Shown here: positions 36,601-45,000 of the stretch, one piece after another
How the letters are laid out: every line of letters starts with the position of its first letter
How positions within the stretch are numbered: position 1 is the first letter of the stretch
DNA from: Splendidivirga corallicola
GTDB taxonomy: Bacteria > Bacteroidota > Bacteroidia > Cytophagales > Cyclobacteriaceae
DNA length: 64,000 nucleotides
Direction of reading: 5' to 3'
NCBI GenBank assembly: GCA_030442035.1
Contig: JAUJEA010000019.1
Span: 38,416 to 102,415 of the forward strand
Position numbers and translations under genes: made by a program
The notes under the pieces: generated by a model
The model's database searches: none
What the model was told of the DNA's origin: nothing
The model's input: the letters and a program-made list of their open reading frames with translations, nothing else

Positions 36601-37814
36601 ATAACAATTTTCAAGAGCTTGAAGGCCTTAGTTTGGAAGAAGCCCTAACACTTATAGAAAATTGGGATATTGAATTTATTTGTATGAGGTTTATGGCAGA
36701 GCACCGGAACAGCGAGTGGAAAAAAGAATTGTTTAAAGATTTTAAACAGGAAATTATGGATTGGTGTGAGAGTAATTATAAAAATATTAAAGATGACAAC
36801 TCAGACTATGATAATATTGCAATAATATTTAAAAGGCTGTTACTAGATTTTGGATATTCATTCCCAGAGGATGTATTACTTGATTTAATATATTTTTCGT
36901 ATGACGATATAAAACAAGGGGATATTAGATTTTTGGAAACAATAGCTGAAAAAGTAGGTAAATCAAAACTGAAGCAGAGAGTTATTGAGAATATCAAAAA
37001 GCCAAATATTGATCCTTGGTCTTTGTACACTCATCTTGAATATTGTAAAAAATATAGACTGAGAGATGCTATTCCTACGATTCAATCCCTAATCAGTATG
37101 GAGTTGACTGATTTTTACTTCAATCTGAAGGCAGTAGAAGCCCTTGACAATATCATAGGAGAAAATAGTGAGATGTTTGAAGAATTCTTAAAGAAGGGAT
37201 TGATTGGAGAGCCAATAGAAGAGAAGTTGATTTCGATTTTAATCAAAAGGAACAGTAAGTTCTGCAAAGAATATCTTGTAAGAAAATTTAATGAATGTGA
37301 TGAATCAGATAAGAAATTCGAAATTGCTTTTAAACTTATGCAAATGGATTCCAAAAAAGGTTTTGAATATTTTATTCAGGAGGTTGAAAGAGGAAAAAAA
37401 ATGGATCACAGATTCTTTCATGAAATCGATTTTAAGTTAAACGCAGTTGATTTTTTGTTAAGATTACTCATGAAAAGTGATAAAATTCAGTACGAACGAG
37501 GTTGGACTAATTCCCCAAGTTTACAACAACAAATATGGATAGCACTAAGATCAATCGGTATTCAAGATAAAAAGTCTTTTAAAATTGTAAAGTCTAAAGT
37601 TTCAAAGATCAGATATAACATAGGTGAATGGAATACCAAATCATTTATCAACGATCTCGAAAATGAATTTTATCCACGGAATACTTCTAATCCTTCCTTG
37701 GAACATGCCATAAAAAAGGCCAATGGGTTGATTCAAGGGAACGGGATCAATGATATTCTTCAGTTCTTTGAAGAACAGATCATCACTTTGCGTTTCATAA
37801 AAAGAACGTCATAA
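33684..37814 (+). CDS. SMEK-domain STAND NTPase, probable antiviral sensor (Avs-like)
   Basis: A 1376-residue protein in three parts. Residues about 8-130 match the SMEK domain, a PD-(D/E)xK nuclease-like fold: FPAVDLGDYENKIAYQVTRR has the acidic residue and the QVT strand. Residues about 200-500 are a STAND/NACHT NTPase: Walker A GTGGMGKS near 225, Walker B LILIFDGLG near 285, RILITCRNNF, and the winged-helix motif FEHQLFQEYL near 490. The last 800 residues are helical repeats, the likely ligand sensor. Such NTPases recognise phage proteins, assemble and activate their N-terminal effector. It stands alone on an AT-rich stretch next to two unknown genes. Confidence 0.85.
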   Translation: MSENPFSTYNNGNDELIRAIDEVIQEFEKSNSEIRNPRVEENFVKHLLNAVFPHFRLVNLNEILSNFPAVDLGDYENKIAYQVTRRNDPKKIEKSIEVFLRYKGGPTKHFDKICFFLLIKPKDKYDKIQNNEVFNKDQDIIGFRDVQNEIKDNVVGREHIDKIRTVLQIRDIKKQKFNIPENYVHRKVRSFNESPPAQQSFYSREKLDLLNVLTKNEFKRIIVFGTGGMGKSFESDRLGYELCKEEYDFYPYRIDLEDYVSTDTIEDILNSRERKWQLIPENQLILIFDGLGILEQSLPAFEKRIRSFIDNHGEVRILITCRNNFLDSVKEDRWKNIGFEFCHLDEFDDTDISDYCEKKGLIGHEFIRHSKEGKFYDLLKIPFYLSILTDLFINGETQFESVSGLFEHIIEKRIELDKTRADDTDAKSLDRKEIFWLLEKLALTLSLYRKTTIEIDDYLKIVPDSNHRALIETSPLWKQRNSRWGFEHQLFQEYLTSKALSDIPLRRIFNLVVFNKKYRKIDTFWQNVISFLPTQLDDKFKDRFIEWLRTKDIKILANIETHLFRKGQCFEVFKMIFENPNYRRKLGYDFHDIMNKLTNSVYDANEISDYLAGKIETYSNINDIFHALYFLTKQRHNHSRIKNLLLSKVPETQYQNYTTLTLIRLNLVEPSEAKELAKELLLSSVAENKKQALYQLFIKYDLAHLYPEVVLEDINQQLENGYQDTNYELSLLEALLKLKTPDNFRKLLKLFCSYNFFEIQDGFDVIFSYDGDLRKFKDVLVKAYYEDNSLLDEVIEFFQKLVKTANVSFQIIGGFFVDTNTESNIYQWMIEEVKDDYDRIDMLVRIESKGIIDLAAEGFLKRELNQEFLHYFRNKVDNQQLQEYFELQINEKLDNFFNKEKVKYENKKKEQQEYLKKQSELLFNQEKFFAAIKEIYNRIGKEKVSKSDLIPSRELTNWEYYKLHNNSALWILHNNFQELEGLSLEEALTLIENWDIEFICMRFMAEHRNSEWKKELFKDFKQEIMDWCESNYKNIKDDNSDYDNIAIIFKRLLLDFGYSFPEDVLLDLIYFSYDDIKQGDIRFLETIAEKVGKSKLKQRVIENIKKPNIDPWSLYTHLEYCKKYRLRDAIPTIQSLISMELTDFYFNLKAVEALDNIIGENSEMFEEFLKKGLIGEPIEEKLISILIKRNSKFCKEYLVRKFNECDESDKKFEIAFKLMQMDSKKGFEYFIQEVERGKKMDHRFFHEIDFKLNAVDFLLRLLMKSDKIQYERGWTNSPSLQQQIWIALRSIGIQDKKSFKIVKSKVSKIRYNIGEWNTKSFINDLENEFYPRNTSNPSLEHAIKKANGLIQGNGINDILQFFEEQIITLRFIKRTS

Positions 37815-37880
37815 AGATTCTATTATTCCTATTTGAAATCCCAAAAAATTGCCCCTTCTTTGACCTCATTATTTTATTAA

Positions 37881-38930
37881 ATGAAATTCAAAAACAAACG
37901 CAGAAGCCGGATTATCATTGATTATAGTATTGGGTGGACGGTGGCGTTCATTTATTTGTGTATTGTTCGGGGTGTGGGTACGATTGAAATGGGGTCTGCA
38001 CAATTTGAGTTTTGGGATTCCATCATCGTGGCACTCATTTTCGGGCCTGTATTTGGCAGCATATCGGGTTATGCTCAGATACTCACCGAGGAGAGGGTTT
38101 ATCAACGCATCTCTATTCAAAAGCTGTTAATTCTGCGATTGGTTTATGCCATGCTTTTTGTGGCAACACTAGTCCTGGTGTCTTATGCCATGGTCACTAC
38201 TTTTTTTGGTGTGGAAGTGGATCTGGTGACTTTTATTTTTGAACCGGGCAGTGCGGCCATCTACTTTTATATACTTTCAGTGGATATTTTTATGGCGATC
38301 TTAAGGCAGGTAAACCTCATGCTTGGGAGAAACAATCTGGGGAAGTTTTTATTAGGAAAGTTCTATACACCCAGAGAAGAAGAACGCATATTCATGTTCC
38401 TGGATCTACAATCTTCTACGCAATTGGCCGAAAAGCTCGGTCACATCAAATACAGCATGCTGATCCAGGACTGCTTTAATGACCTTGGTGTGGTGGTGGA
38501 AAACGAGGCGGAGATCTACCAATATGTAGGGGATGAAGTGATCCTGACCTGGAAACTTCGGGATGGATTAAGAAATCAGAATTGCCTCCATGCTTTTTTC
38601 AATTTCAAACAGCAACTGATTAAAAGGAAGGAGTACTACCTTCAGACCTATCATTGTCAACCTCTTTTTAAGGCAGGATTAAATGGTGGTCTTGTAACAG
38701 TCACTGAAGTAGGTAAATACAAAAAAGAAATAGCCTATCATGGTGATACCATCAATACAGCAGCCAGGATCAGGAGTAAATGTAATGACTTCAATAAGGA
38801 ACTGCTGATCTCGGAGTATTTGAATGATGAGTTGAACCATGATGGATTTGTATTTGATGAATTGGGTAGTATAACACTAAAAGGTAAGGAAAAGGAGGTA
38901 GCGATTTATGCGGCTTCCAGACTAGGTTAG
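37881..38930 (+). CDS. class III adenylate/guanylate cyclase with membrane domain
   Basis: A protein of 349 residues. The first 150 residues hold four to five hydrophobic segments. The catalytic domain (about 165-345) has metal-binding aspartates in FMFLDLQSSTQLAE and YQYVGDEVIL, and the transition-state Asn/Arg in YHGDTINTAARI. The usual purine-selecting lysine is not obvious, so cAMP versus cGMP is open. The end SITLKGKEKEVAIYAA is typical of bacterial cyclases. The membrane domain has little loop sequence and may sense within the bilayer. It is a single gene and its composition returns to that of the core genome. Confidence 0.88.
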   Translation: MKFKNKRRSRIIIDYSIGWTVAFIYLCIVRGVGTIEMGSAQFEFWDSIIVALIFGPVFGSISGYAQILTEERVYQRISIQKLLILRLVYAMLFVATLVLVSYAMVTTFFGVEVDLVTFIFEPGSAAIYFYILSVDIFMAILRQVNLMLGRNNLGKFLLGKFYTPREEERIFMFLDLQSSTQLAEKLGHIKYSMLIQDCFNDLGVVVENEAEIYQYVGDEVILTWKLRDGLRNQNCLHAFFNFKQQLIKRKEYYLQTYHCQPLFKAGLNGGLVTVTEVGKYKKEIAYHGDTINTAARIRSKCNDFNKELLISEYLNDELNHDGFVFDELGSITLKGKEKEVAIYAASRLG

Positions 38931-38978
38931 TGAGTATTTTTTGGCTTGTGTATTAGAAAGGAGTGTAACTTGGGGTGA

Positions 38979-39030
38979 GGGGATTCCGGGTCTTCGTTGC
39001 ACTCAGCCCGGAATGACGTGGTTGGTGTGG
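38979..39030. repeat. dispersed GATTCC...GGAATGACG repeat, copy 1
   Basis: It begins GGGGATTCCGGGTCTTCG and ends CCCGGAATGACG plus TGGTTGGTGTG. TTCCGGG and CCCGGAA form a stem around the middle TTCGTTGCACTCA. It belongs to a common class of small dispersed bacterial repeats. Confidence 0.75.
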
Positions 39031-39349
39031 GGTTGGTTTTAGCTAAAATAATAGACGATAAGAGGGACATTTAGTCATAGGAGGGTTAGCCAGTCATAAT
39101 AGTGAGGTGTGGGATGGATATGAGGGAGGAACTTTATTTTGTCCCGACGTGTCGGGATTGGGTTCCTTTTCATCGATTGGAAAAGAAACAACGGTGTCAA
39201 AAAGTTTATTCAGACCGTTATTAAGCTATTAAACATTCTTCATAGAGAATAGGGTCACAGACCCTATGGCATTGCTTCGGGTTTAGATGGACACGAATTG
39301 GAAATTCGCGCCAGATTAGAGATTAGAATTTGAGGTGGTGTAAAAGCTA

Positions 39350-39400
39350 GGGGATTCCGGGTCTTCGTTGCACTCAGCCCTGAATGACGCGCTTGGTGTG
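39350..39400. repeat. dispersed GATTCC...GGAATGACG repeat, copy 2
   Basis: A direct copy of the repeat at 38979, 371 bp further on, differing at a few positions (CCCTGAATGACGCGCTTGG). One stem pair is lost relative to copy 1. Confidence 0.75.
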
Positions 39401-39438
39401 ACGGGTTGTGCTAAGATGGAATGTTGATTTGAACCAGC

Positions 39439-40137
39439 CTAACCCAACAATTCATTGACCTTCATTTTATAGAGCTTTCCGATAGGGATAATATGATCGC
39501 CAATGGTTATCCTGTTTCCTTCCACACTTTTGATATGTTTTTTGGATACGGCAAATGACTTGTGGACCTGTAAAAAATTGTCTGAGGCGAGGGAAATTAA
39601 TAGGTTGGAGATCTTTTCCCGGGTGATGATGGTTTCGTTCGTGGTGATCACTTTGGTGTAGTTTCCTGCGGATTCCAGGTATTGGATGGTATCAATAAAT
39701 ATCTGTATATACTTTTTGTCGCTGCGGATAAAAATGCTCTTAGAAGTATCGGTGTTTGTTTCTCCAATGGATGGCTTCGATTTGGTAGGTGAATTGACTG
39801 CCTTGTTAACGGCTTTCAGAAAACGTTCAAAACTAAATGGCTTTAGCAAGTAATCGGCAACATTGAGTTCAAAGCCCTCCAAAGCGAATTCTCTATAAGC
39901 AGTAGTTACAATGACCTTTGGAGGAGAAGTGAGCGTTTTCAAAAATTCAAAACCTTTCAGTTTTGGCATATTCAGGTCCAGAAAAATAAGGTCTACGTCG
40001 TGTTCATTTAAATATTGCAAGGCTTCAATGGCGTCATAACAGTTTTTTTGCAATACCATATTAGGCAACATGTCGCAATAGTCTTTGATAATATCATGTG
40101 CGACATACTCATCATCGATGATTAAGTATTTGATCAT
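39439..40137 (-). CDS. LytTR-family response regulator
   Basis: A regulator of 232 residues. The receiver has IDDE at 7-10, Asp54 in LIFLDLNMPKLKGFEFL and the Lys in YLLKPFSFERF. The LytTR domain (about 130-230) has YLESAGNYTKVITT, FLQVHKSFAVSKKHI and IIPIGKLYKMKVNELL. Its start codon overlaps the kinase gene by 4 bp. With the kinase it is transcribed away from the ABC-ATPase/permease-peptidase genes at 41125-45690, which are its likeliest targets. Confidence 0.93.
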   Translation of the reverse strand: MIKYLIIDDEYVAHDIIKDYCDMLPNMVLQKNCYDAIEALQYLNEHDVDLIFLDLNMPKLKGFEFLKTLTSPPKVIVTTAYREFALEGFELNVADYLLKPFSFERFLKAVNKAVNSPTKSKPSIGETNTDTSKSIFIRSDKKYIQIFIDTIQYLESAGNYTKVITTNETIITREKISNLLISLASDNFLQVHKSFAVSKKHIKSVEGNRITIGDHIIPIGKLYKMKVNELLG

Positions 40138-40931
40138 AACGACTTCAATGTTAATTGGGCCTTATATACATCATTTGTATCCGTATAGGTCAGCGAATGA
40201 CTCTTAGGATAAGCCAGCTCAAGCCGGCGCTTTAGATTTTTTAAACCAATTCCAGGTTCTTCTGGGAGCTCTCCATTGTCAAAGTTATTTTCCACAGCAA
40301 AGCTAATTTCATCTTCACCTGCGATCAAATTGATGTGGACATAAGCACCTTCCCTTAAATTCTCTACCCCATGTTTAAAGGCATTCTCCACCAGGATAAT
40401 AAACAATAGTGGCATCACTTTTATTCCTTCCTTCTGAATATGTTGATTAAAACGGATCTCGTTTTTCTTACGATAACGTGCATTGTGTAACGCGATGTAA
40501 TTGTTTAAATATTCCACTTCTTCTTCAATAGTCACCTGGTCTTTCTGGCCCTCGTAGATCCCGTAACGCATCATGTCTGAAAGTTTCAGGATCAATTGCT
40601 GTGCTTTTTTGGTGTCTTTTTCAACCAGGCCATAGAGGTTGTTCAATGTATTAAAAAAGAAATGCGGATTGACCTGACTCTGTAAATGCAATAATTCAAT
40701 TCTGGTTTTCTCTTTTTTTTGCTTAATGGTTGATTTGATCTGACCAAACAACCATCTCGCAGCCCAATACAGTAACAATGACCAATATAGGAAGGCTGCA
40801 ATCGAAAAGAATGGCTCAATGTCTTCATCTTCCAGGTATATTAACACAATACCTGCACCTACCGCAAATACCCAGTAGCCATATCTGCGGATCAGTGATC
40901 TGTTCCTCTTCATTATTGAAATCATACTCAA
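40134..40931 (-). CDS. LytS-type histidine kinase
   Basis: A compact kinase of 265 residues with only two membrane helices (about 17-33 and 42-62) and no loop of size, so it may sense through a partner protein. The phosphoacceptor block is SQVNPHFFFNTLNNLY (His90). The ATPase part has ILVENAFKHGVENL and PGIGLKNLKRRLELAYP. It is cotranscribed with the overlapping LytTR gene. Transporter-sensor pairs of this design (ABC exporter plus small LytS) are common in Firmicutes and Bacteroidota; here the divergent transporter fits that pattern. Confidence 0.92.
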   Translation of the reverse strand: MSMISIMKRNRSLIRRYGYWVFAVGAGIVLIYLEDEDIEPFFSIAAFLYWSLLLYWAARWLFGQIKSTIKQKKEKTRIELLHLQSQVNPHFFFNTLNNLYGLVEKDTKKAQQLILKLSDMMRYGIYEGQKDQVTIEEEVEYLNNYIALHNARYRKKNEIRFNQHIQKEGIKVMPLLFIILVENAFKHGVENLREGAYVHINLIAGEDEISFAVENNFDNGELPEEPGIGLKNLKRRLELAYPKSHSLTYTDTNDVYKAQLTLKSL

Positions 40932-41010
40932 TTATAGTCAAGTAAAATTCATCATACAAAGAAGTTGATAAACGGACCGGATACAGTGATCAATGCATTC
41001 CGAAGTGTGA

Positions 41011-41023
41011 TCAAGTGACTTGA
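41011..41023. promoter_or_regulatory. palindrome in the divergent promoter region
   Basis: TCAAGTGACTTGA, a perfect 6-bp inverted repeat around G, sits between the LytS gene and the ABC-ATPase gene. It is a candidate regulator site. LytTR proteins usually prefer direct repeats, so the binder is unknown. Confidence 0.35.
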
Positions 41024-41124
41024 CAATCATCCGGAATCTTTGTGTAACCCCTAAAATGAGGTTTGTCACAATTGATTTGTGCATATGGAGCCTGCGAATA
41101 GGTTTGATGAAAAAAACGCTTCAA

Positions 41125-42021
41125 ATGAATCATCTAACAATCACAAACCTTTCTAAAACCTATTCTAACGGTGTACAGGCACTGAAAAATGTTTCTCTGG
41201 AAATTCCGACAGGTATGTTTGGATTATTGGGCCCAAACGGCGCCGGAAAATCAACCCTCATGCGGACGATAGCTACTTTGCAAGAAGCTGATGAAGGCAC
41301 CATCGCTCTTGGAGGGCTGGATGTTCTTACCCAAAAAGCTGAGGTACGAAGACTTTTAGGGTATTTGCCTCAGGAGTTTGGTTTATATCCTAAAATGTCT
41401 GCAGAAGTACTGCTTGATCACTTGGCAGTACTCAAGGGCTTGACCAATCGGAAAGAACGAAAAGCAGTTGTTCAGGCACTCTTGCACAAAACCAACCTTT
41501 ACGATGTTCGAAAGAAAAACCTTGGTGGTTATTCAGGAGGAATGAAGCAGCGGTTTGGCATAGCGCAGGCTTTACTCGCAAATCCAAAGCTGATCATAGT
41601 AGATGAGCCAACAGCAGGGCTCGATCCGGCGGAAAGAAATCGATTCCATAATTTACTCAGCGAGCTTGGAGAAAATACCATTGTGATTCTCTCCACCCAT
41701 ATTGTGGATGATGTAAAAGAGCTGTGTACCAACATGGCCATCATCAATCAAGGCAAAGTGCTACTAACAGGCAATCCTCTGGAGACAATCGAGCAGGTGG
41801 AAGGCAAGGTATATCGTAAAACCATTGAGAAAAATGAGTTGGCGGAATATAAAGAAGAATATATGATCATCTCAGAAAGGCTATTGTTAGGAAAGCCTAT
41901 TATTCACATACTCAGTGAAAATGAGCCTGGAGATGGGTTTGAACCTGTTGAGGCTGATTTAAGTGATGTGTACTTCGCACAGATTTTCAGCGAACCTAGC
42001 AATAGCCTGGTTCACTCCTAA
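41125..42021 (+). CDS. ABC transporter ATP-binding protein
   Basis: An ATPase of 298 residues of the drug/peptide exporter (CcmA/BcrA-like) branch. Walker A GLLGPNGAGKST, Q-loop YLPQEFGLYP, signature YSGGMKQRFGIAQAL, Walker B LIIVDEPTAGLDP and H-loop ILSTHIVDDV are all present. I start it at MNHLTITNLSKTY, the usual first strand; in-frame starts further up (41020, 41107) add residues that fit no ABC domain. The permease-peptidase fusion starts 36 bp downstream and is its partner. Confidence 0.92.
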   Translation: MNHLTITNLSKTYSNGVQALKNVSLEIPTGMFGLLGPNGAGKSTLMRTIATLQEADEGTIALGGLDVLTQKAEVRRLLGYLPQEFGLYPKMSAEVLLDHLAVLKGLTNRKERKAVVQALLHKTNLYDVRKKNLGGYSGGMKQRFGIAQALLANPKLIIVDEPTAGLDPAERNRFHNLLSELGENTIVILSTHIVDDVKELCTNMAIINQGKVLLTGNPLETIEQVEGKVYRKTIEKNELAEYKEEYMIISERLLLGKPIIHILSENEPGDGFEPVEADLSDVYFAQIFSEPSNSLVHS

Positions 42022-42057
42022 ACTTTTTGTACAACATAATCTAACGCCAATTCATAT

Positions 42058-45000
42058 ATGTTATTCGAGATATTCAAATTTGAAATTAAATATAGGGCAA
42101 AACGTCCTGATACCTATATCTATTTTGTTGCCCTTTTCTTGTATTCCATCGTAGCCGTGGATTTTCTTTTTGAAGGTGAATTAGACCCCCTCAAAAGAAA
42201 TGCTCCCATAGTGATCGCCAGAACCATGGGTATTGTCTCCGCACTGTTCATGATGATCACTTCCATGATCATGGGTGTATCGGTATTGAGAGACTTTGAC
42301 CACCAAATGGAATCCTTGATGTTTATAAATCCGATCAAAAAGAGAGATTATCTGCTGGGTCGTTTTTTGGGTTCTTTCGCAGTATTGATTTTTATTTTCA
42401 GTGGCTTGCTCTTTGGGATGGTACTGGGTGATCTTATGCCCTGGCTTGATCCGGATAAGATGTTGCCTTTCAATTTCTGGCACTATCTGCAACCGTTTCT
42501 TTATTTAATACTACCTACTTTGTTTTTCGGTGGCGCCATCTTTTTTGTAAGCGGAGCTTTAAGTCGCAAGTTGATCGTGGTTTATACACAAGGCTTTTTC
42601 TTTTTAGTGGTATATCTACTTGCTATTAACCTGGCCAGGAATTCTGATGACCTGTTTCTTACGGCCCTTCTTGAACCATTCACTTTCCAAACAGTCAGAA
42701 TAACCACGCAATTTTGGACTGTAGTAGAGCGGAATTCACTCATGCTCCCTATGGATGGTGTGTTGCTGTATAACCGGCTGACCTGGATGGCAGTGGGTAT
42801 CATCGCTTTGGTGATTGGCCATTATGGTTTTAGTTTTCATGTGATCAAGGGTAAAGCCTTGAAAAAACAGCTCAAAGCTTCTTCTCATGATCAAAACATA
42901 GCCATTCAGCATAGTAACAGTATTCAGATACCTACTTTCAATGTGCACTATAGTATCCTGGCGAACATCCGGCAACTGATGCAACAGGCCCTATTTACCT
43001 TCAAATCCATTATCAAAGAGGTTCCTTTTTGGACCATTGTACTTTGTGGGATTGGTATATTATTAATTAGCTCCTTTAATTTGGGTACTTTCTTTGGTGT
43101 TGATAGCTATCCTACTACCTATATTTTGGTTGGAGAGCTGGTGGAGCTTACCATCATATTTTTTCTGTCGATCATTGTGTTCTATTCAGGGGAATTGGTC
43201 TGGAAAGAAAGAGATGTTAAGGTAAGTGGCATTCATGATGCATTGCCAATTTCTGATTTTACTAACCTGGCAGGTAAGTTCATTGGACTTGTGCTCACTT
43301 ATGCCATATTGATACTGGCCATGATACTGGCAGGCATTATCTTTCAAACCTCAAAGGGCTATTATCATTATGAATTGGATGTCTATTTCACAGGGTTTTT
43401 TGTTGAGGTTTTTCCCTTTCTTTTCCTTTTGGCCATTCTCTGTTTTTTCATCCAATCCCTGGTCAACCATAAATTCATTGGACATCTTGTGGTGGTCATT
43501 TTCATTTTTAGTGCCACCATTTTATTAAAGGTACTGGGATTGGATCATGGCTTATACACATTTGGTGGCGCTGATCTTGGCAGGTATTCGGACATGAATG
43601 GTTATGGCCATTTCATAGAACCATATCTCTGGTTCAAAGTGTATTGGATAGCGATTTCCATAGTCCTTTTCATCATAGCAATCATTTTTTCAATTAGAGG
43701 TACTGAAACTCGATTTATCACCCGTTGGAAATTGAGTAAACCCAGGCTGAACAGATCTTTGCTAAGGCTCGGGGTAGTTGTTGTGATCATCTTCACTTTA
43801 TCAGGCTGCTATATTTTTTACAATACCAATATCCTTAATGGATATGCCACCCAAGCAACACAAAACGCCTATAGAGCGGATTACGAGAAAAAACTCAAAC
43901 ATTTTGAATATCTCCCACAACCCAAAATCGTAGATGTAAATCTCACATTAGAGCTTTATCCGTATGAAAGGGATTATTCGGTAGAAGGGTATTATGTACT
44001 CACCAATACGCACTCCATGCCCATTGATGAAATCCATATTCAAAAACTGCCAAACGATCAGGTTGCCCTGGAATATCTAAATTTTGATAGAGGCGCCAGG
44101 TTCAACAATGAATACGAGGAATACGGTTATAAAATATTTGAATTCAATAAAGCACTCCAGCCTGGTGACTCCGTTAAAGTGGCATTTAAACAAACCTATA
44201 CCACTACAGGCTTTACCGAAAGCTCTAACACACACATCGTTTACAATGGGACATTCTTTGATAATTTTCACTTTCCGACATTGGGATACCTTGAGGATAT
44301 AGCATTGGAAGACGATGATGTTCGTAAAGAACATGGTTTGAACCCAAAGATAAGAAGAGCCAAAATAGATGATCCGATTGCAGTGCTTAGTGGCAGGTCA
44401 GATGGCGATGGTGAAGAAATCAATTTCGAAATGATCATTGGTACCGATTCCGGCCAAATAGCTATTGCCCCCGGTTATTTACAAAAGGAGTGGGTTGAAG
44501 GCGATCGTAAGTATTTCCATTATAAAATGGACAAACCCATGTCAAATTTTTATTCTGTTGTCTCTGCCCGATATGAAGTAATGAGAGATCAATGGACACC
44601 GGCTCACGATAGTTTGGGTAATCCAGTCAATCTTGAAATCTATTATCACAGAGGACATGAGTACAATCTTGATCGAATGATGAAGGGCATGAAAAAGTCT
44701 CTTGATTATTTCAGCAAACATTTTAGTCCTTATCAATACCGACAAATGCGGATATTAGAGACACCAGGTTATAAAGAAAGAGCACAGTCATTCCCCAACA
44801 CAGTTCCCTTTTCGGAGAGCCTTGGATTCATATTAGACATTGATGATGAACATGATGTGGACATGGCTTTCTATGTAACCGCACATGAAATGGCACATCA
44901 GTGGTGGGGGCATCAGGTAAATCCTGCCAATGTGCAGGGAATGTCAATGCTTTCCGAAACGTTGGCACAATACTCAGCGCTGATGGTGTTGAAGCAAGAG

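Larger units (their letters stand above)
38931..39438. other. repeat-rich convergent intergenic region
   Basis: About 508 bp between the convergent cyclase and LytTR genes. It holds two copies of a 52-bp repeat (38979 and 39350) and a perfect 16-bp palindrome TCCCGACGTGTCGGGA at 39142-39157. No gene is visible. The palindrome lacks a T-run in either direction. Confidence 0.65.

Noticed and set aside
39142..39157. Palindrome TCCCGACGTGTCGGGA as a terminator
   Set aside because: No T-run follows on either strand; it is listed only as structure of the gap.
41020..41124. Upstream start of the ABC ATPase
   Set aside because: The extra 35 residues do not fit an ABC domain, and the region is better read as divergent promoter DNA.
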